5,449 bases of DNA from the NCBI GenBank assembly GCA_052143895.1, contig JBKQRT010000010.1, forward strand, positions 1-5,449. The letters run 5' to 3'. The notes under the pieces were generated by a model. The model did not search any database and had not been told where the DNA came from. It worked only from the letters and a program-made list of their open reading frames with translations. The translations under genes and the position numbers were made by a program. Below, piece by piece: positions 5,202 to 5,449 of the stretch. The number at the start of each line of letters is the position of its first letter. Positions within the stretch are counted from its first letter, which is position 1. Source of the DNA: Bog-756 sp052143895. GTDB taxonomy: Bacteria > Actinomycetota > Acidimicrobiia > Acidimicrobiales > RAAP-2.

Positions 5202-5449
5202 GCTGGTGCCGCCGTCCCCACCGCCGCGTCGCCGGCCAACCTCACCTATGCCGCCTACTCCTCGGAGACAGCTCCCTCGTGGCGGTCCTGTACGTCCAGC
5301 AACCCCAGACGAACCAGGTGATCACCCAAGTCCTGGGTGGCCCTCCGGAGCCGGCGCTGACTCCTCCACCCGGTCCCTACGGTGTGGTGCCGAGGACCGC
5401 GACGACCACCGTACGTGCCGGATCGACCTACCCGGGCCAGGAGTCGACG
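5202..5449 (+). pseudogene. Possible frame-disrupted coding region running off the right end
   Basis: No single frame from 4970 to the window end looks like a normal protein, yet two adjacent stretches do. In the frame starting at 5202 the sequence reads AGAAVPTAASPANLTYAAYS, rich in small residues. Near 5262-5265 the protein-like signal moves to another frame, reading GDSSLVAVLYVQQPQTN and then a Pro-rich stretch (GGPPEPALTPPPGPYG) that stays open to the last base. Losing one base near 5264 would produce this switch. The first frame has no ATG, GTG or TTG back to its upstream TAG (5085-5087), so the true N-terminus may lie in the third frame, at ATG 5110 (MDDGVAPVVPVARVMI), which would need a second break. 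It could be a decaying gene, a sequencing error or coincidence. Ala, Pro, Thr and Ser richness hints at an exported protein, but no signal peptide is seen and I do not recognise a family. Confidence 0.3.

Noticed and set aside
5152..5449. Single open plus-strand frame from ATG 5152 (also reachable from ATG 5110) to the window end
   Set aside because: After the first 15-20 residues it becomes Pro/Arg-rich shadow-like text; the protein-like signal lies in the other two frames, so I did not call it as an intact gene.
5265..5449. Minus-strand open frame ending in TAG near 5263 (containing DHLVRLGLLDVQDRHEG)
   Set aside because: Its third-position GC is clearly lower than that of the overlapping plus-strand frame, and its upstream part is Arg-rich shadow-like sequence. 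It cannot be fully excluded without homology searching.

Overview
The window is very GC-rich, with dense genes that favour G or C at third codon positions. It carries part of a SUF iron-sulfur cluster assembly locus of actinobacterial type. Two things point to Actinobacteria: the SufB C-terminal motif GHEATVSKV, and a Rieske ferredoxin lying between sufD and sufC. I lean towards a deep branch such as Acidimicrobiia, but that is inference.

Layout. (1) 1-951 (+): the C-terminal two thirds of SufB; its start lies upstream of the window. (2) 1034-1378 (+): a small four-cysteine protein I cannot name. (3) 1385-1480: six 16-bp units in tandem between convergent genes. (4) 1486-2346 (-): a crotonase-superfamily enzyme whose active-site acids fit a delta3,5-delta2,4-dienoyl-CoA isomerase better than a plain enoyl-CoA hydratase. 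(5) 2347-2464: a divergent intergenic region with a likely leaderless promoter for the crotonase and a hairpin ahead of sufD. (6) 2465-4969 (+): sufD, a Rieske [2Fe-2S] ferredoxin and sufC, joined by 8-bp and 4-bp overlaps and so almost certainly one translationally coupled unit. (7) 4970-5449: a non-coding stretch with a palindrome and a -10-like box, then what looks like the start of a coding region whose signal changes frame (low confidence).

SufB, SufC and SufD form the SufBC2D scaffold. The SufC ATPase drives conformational change and the cluster is built at the SufB-SufD interface; the interface residues needed for this are visible in both proteins. The Rieske protein is probably an electron carrier or client of the complex. 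In many actinobacteria sufB and sufD are adjacent. Here they are separated by about 1.5 kb holding the small Cys protein and an opposite-strand lipid-metabolism gene. No cysteine desulfurase (sufS) or sufU follows sufC within the visible 480 bases.

I see no mobile element, CRISPR array, tRNA or rRNA. The least explained items are the four-Cys protein, the 16-bp array and the frame-switching sequence at the right end.
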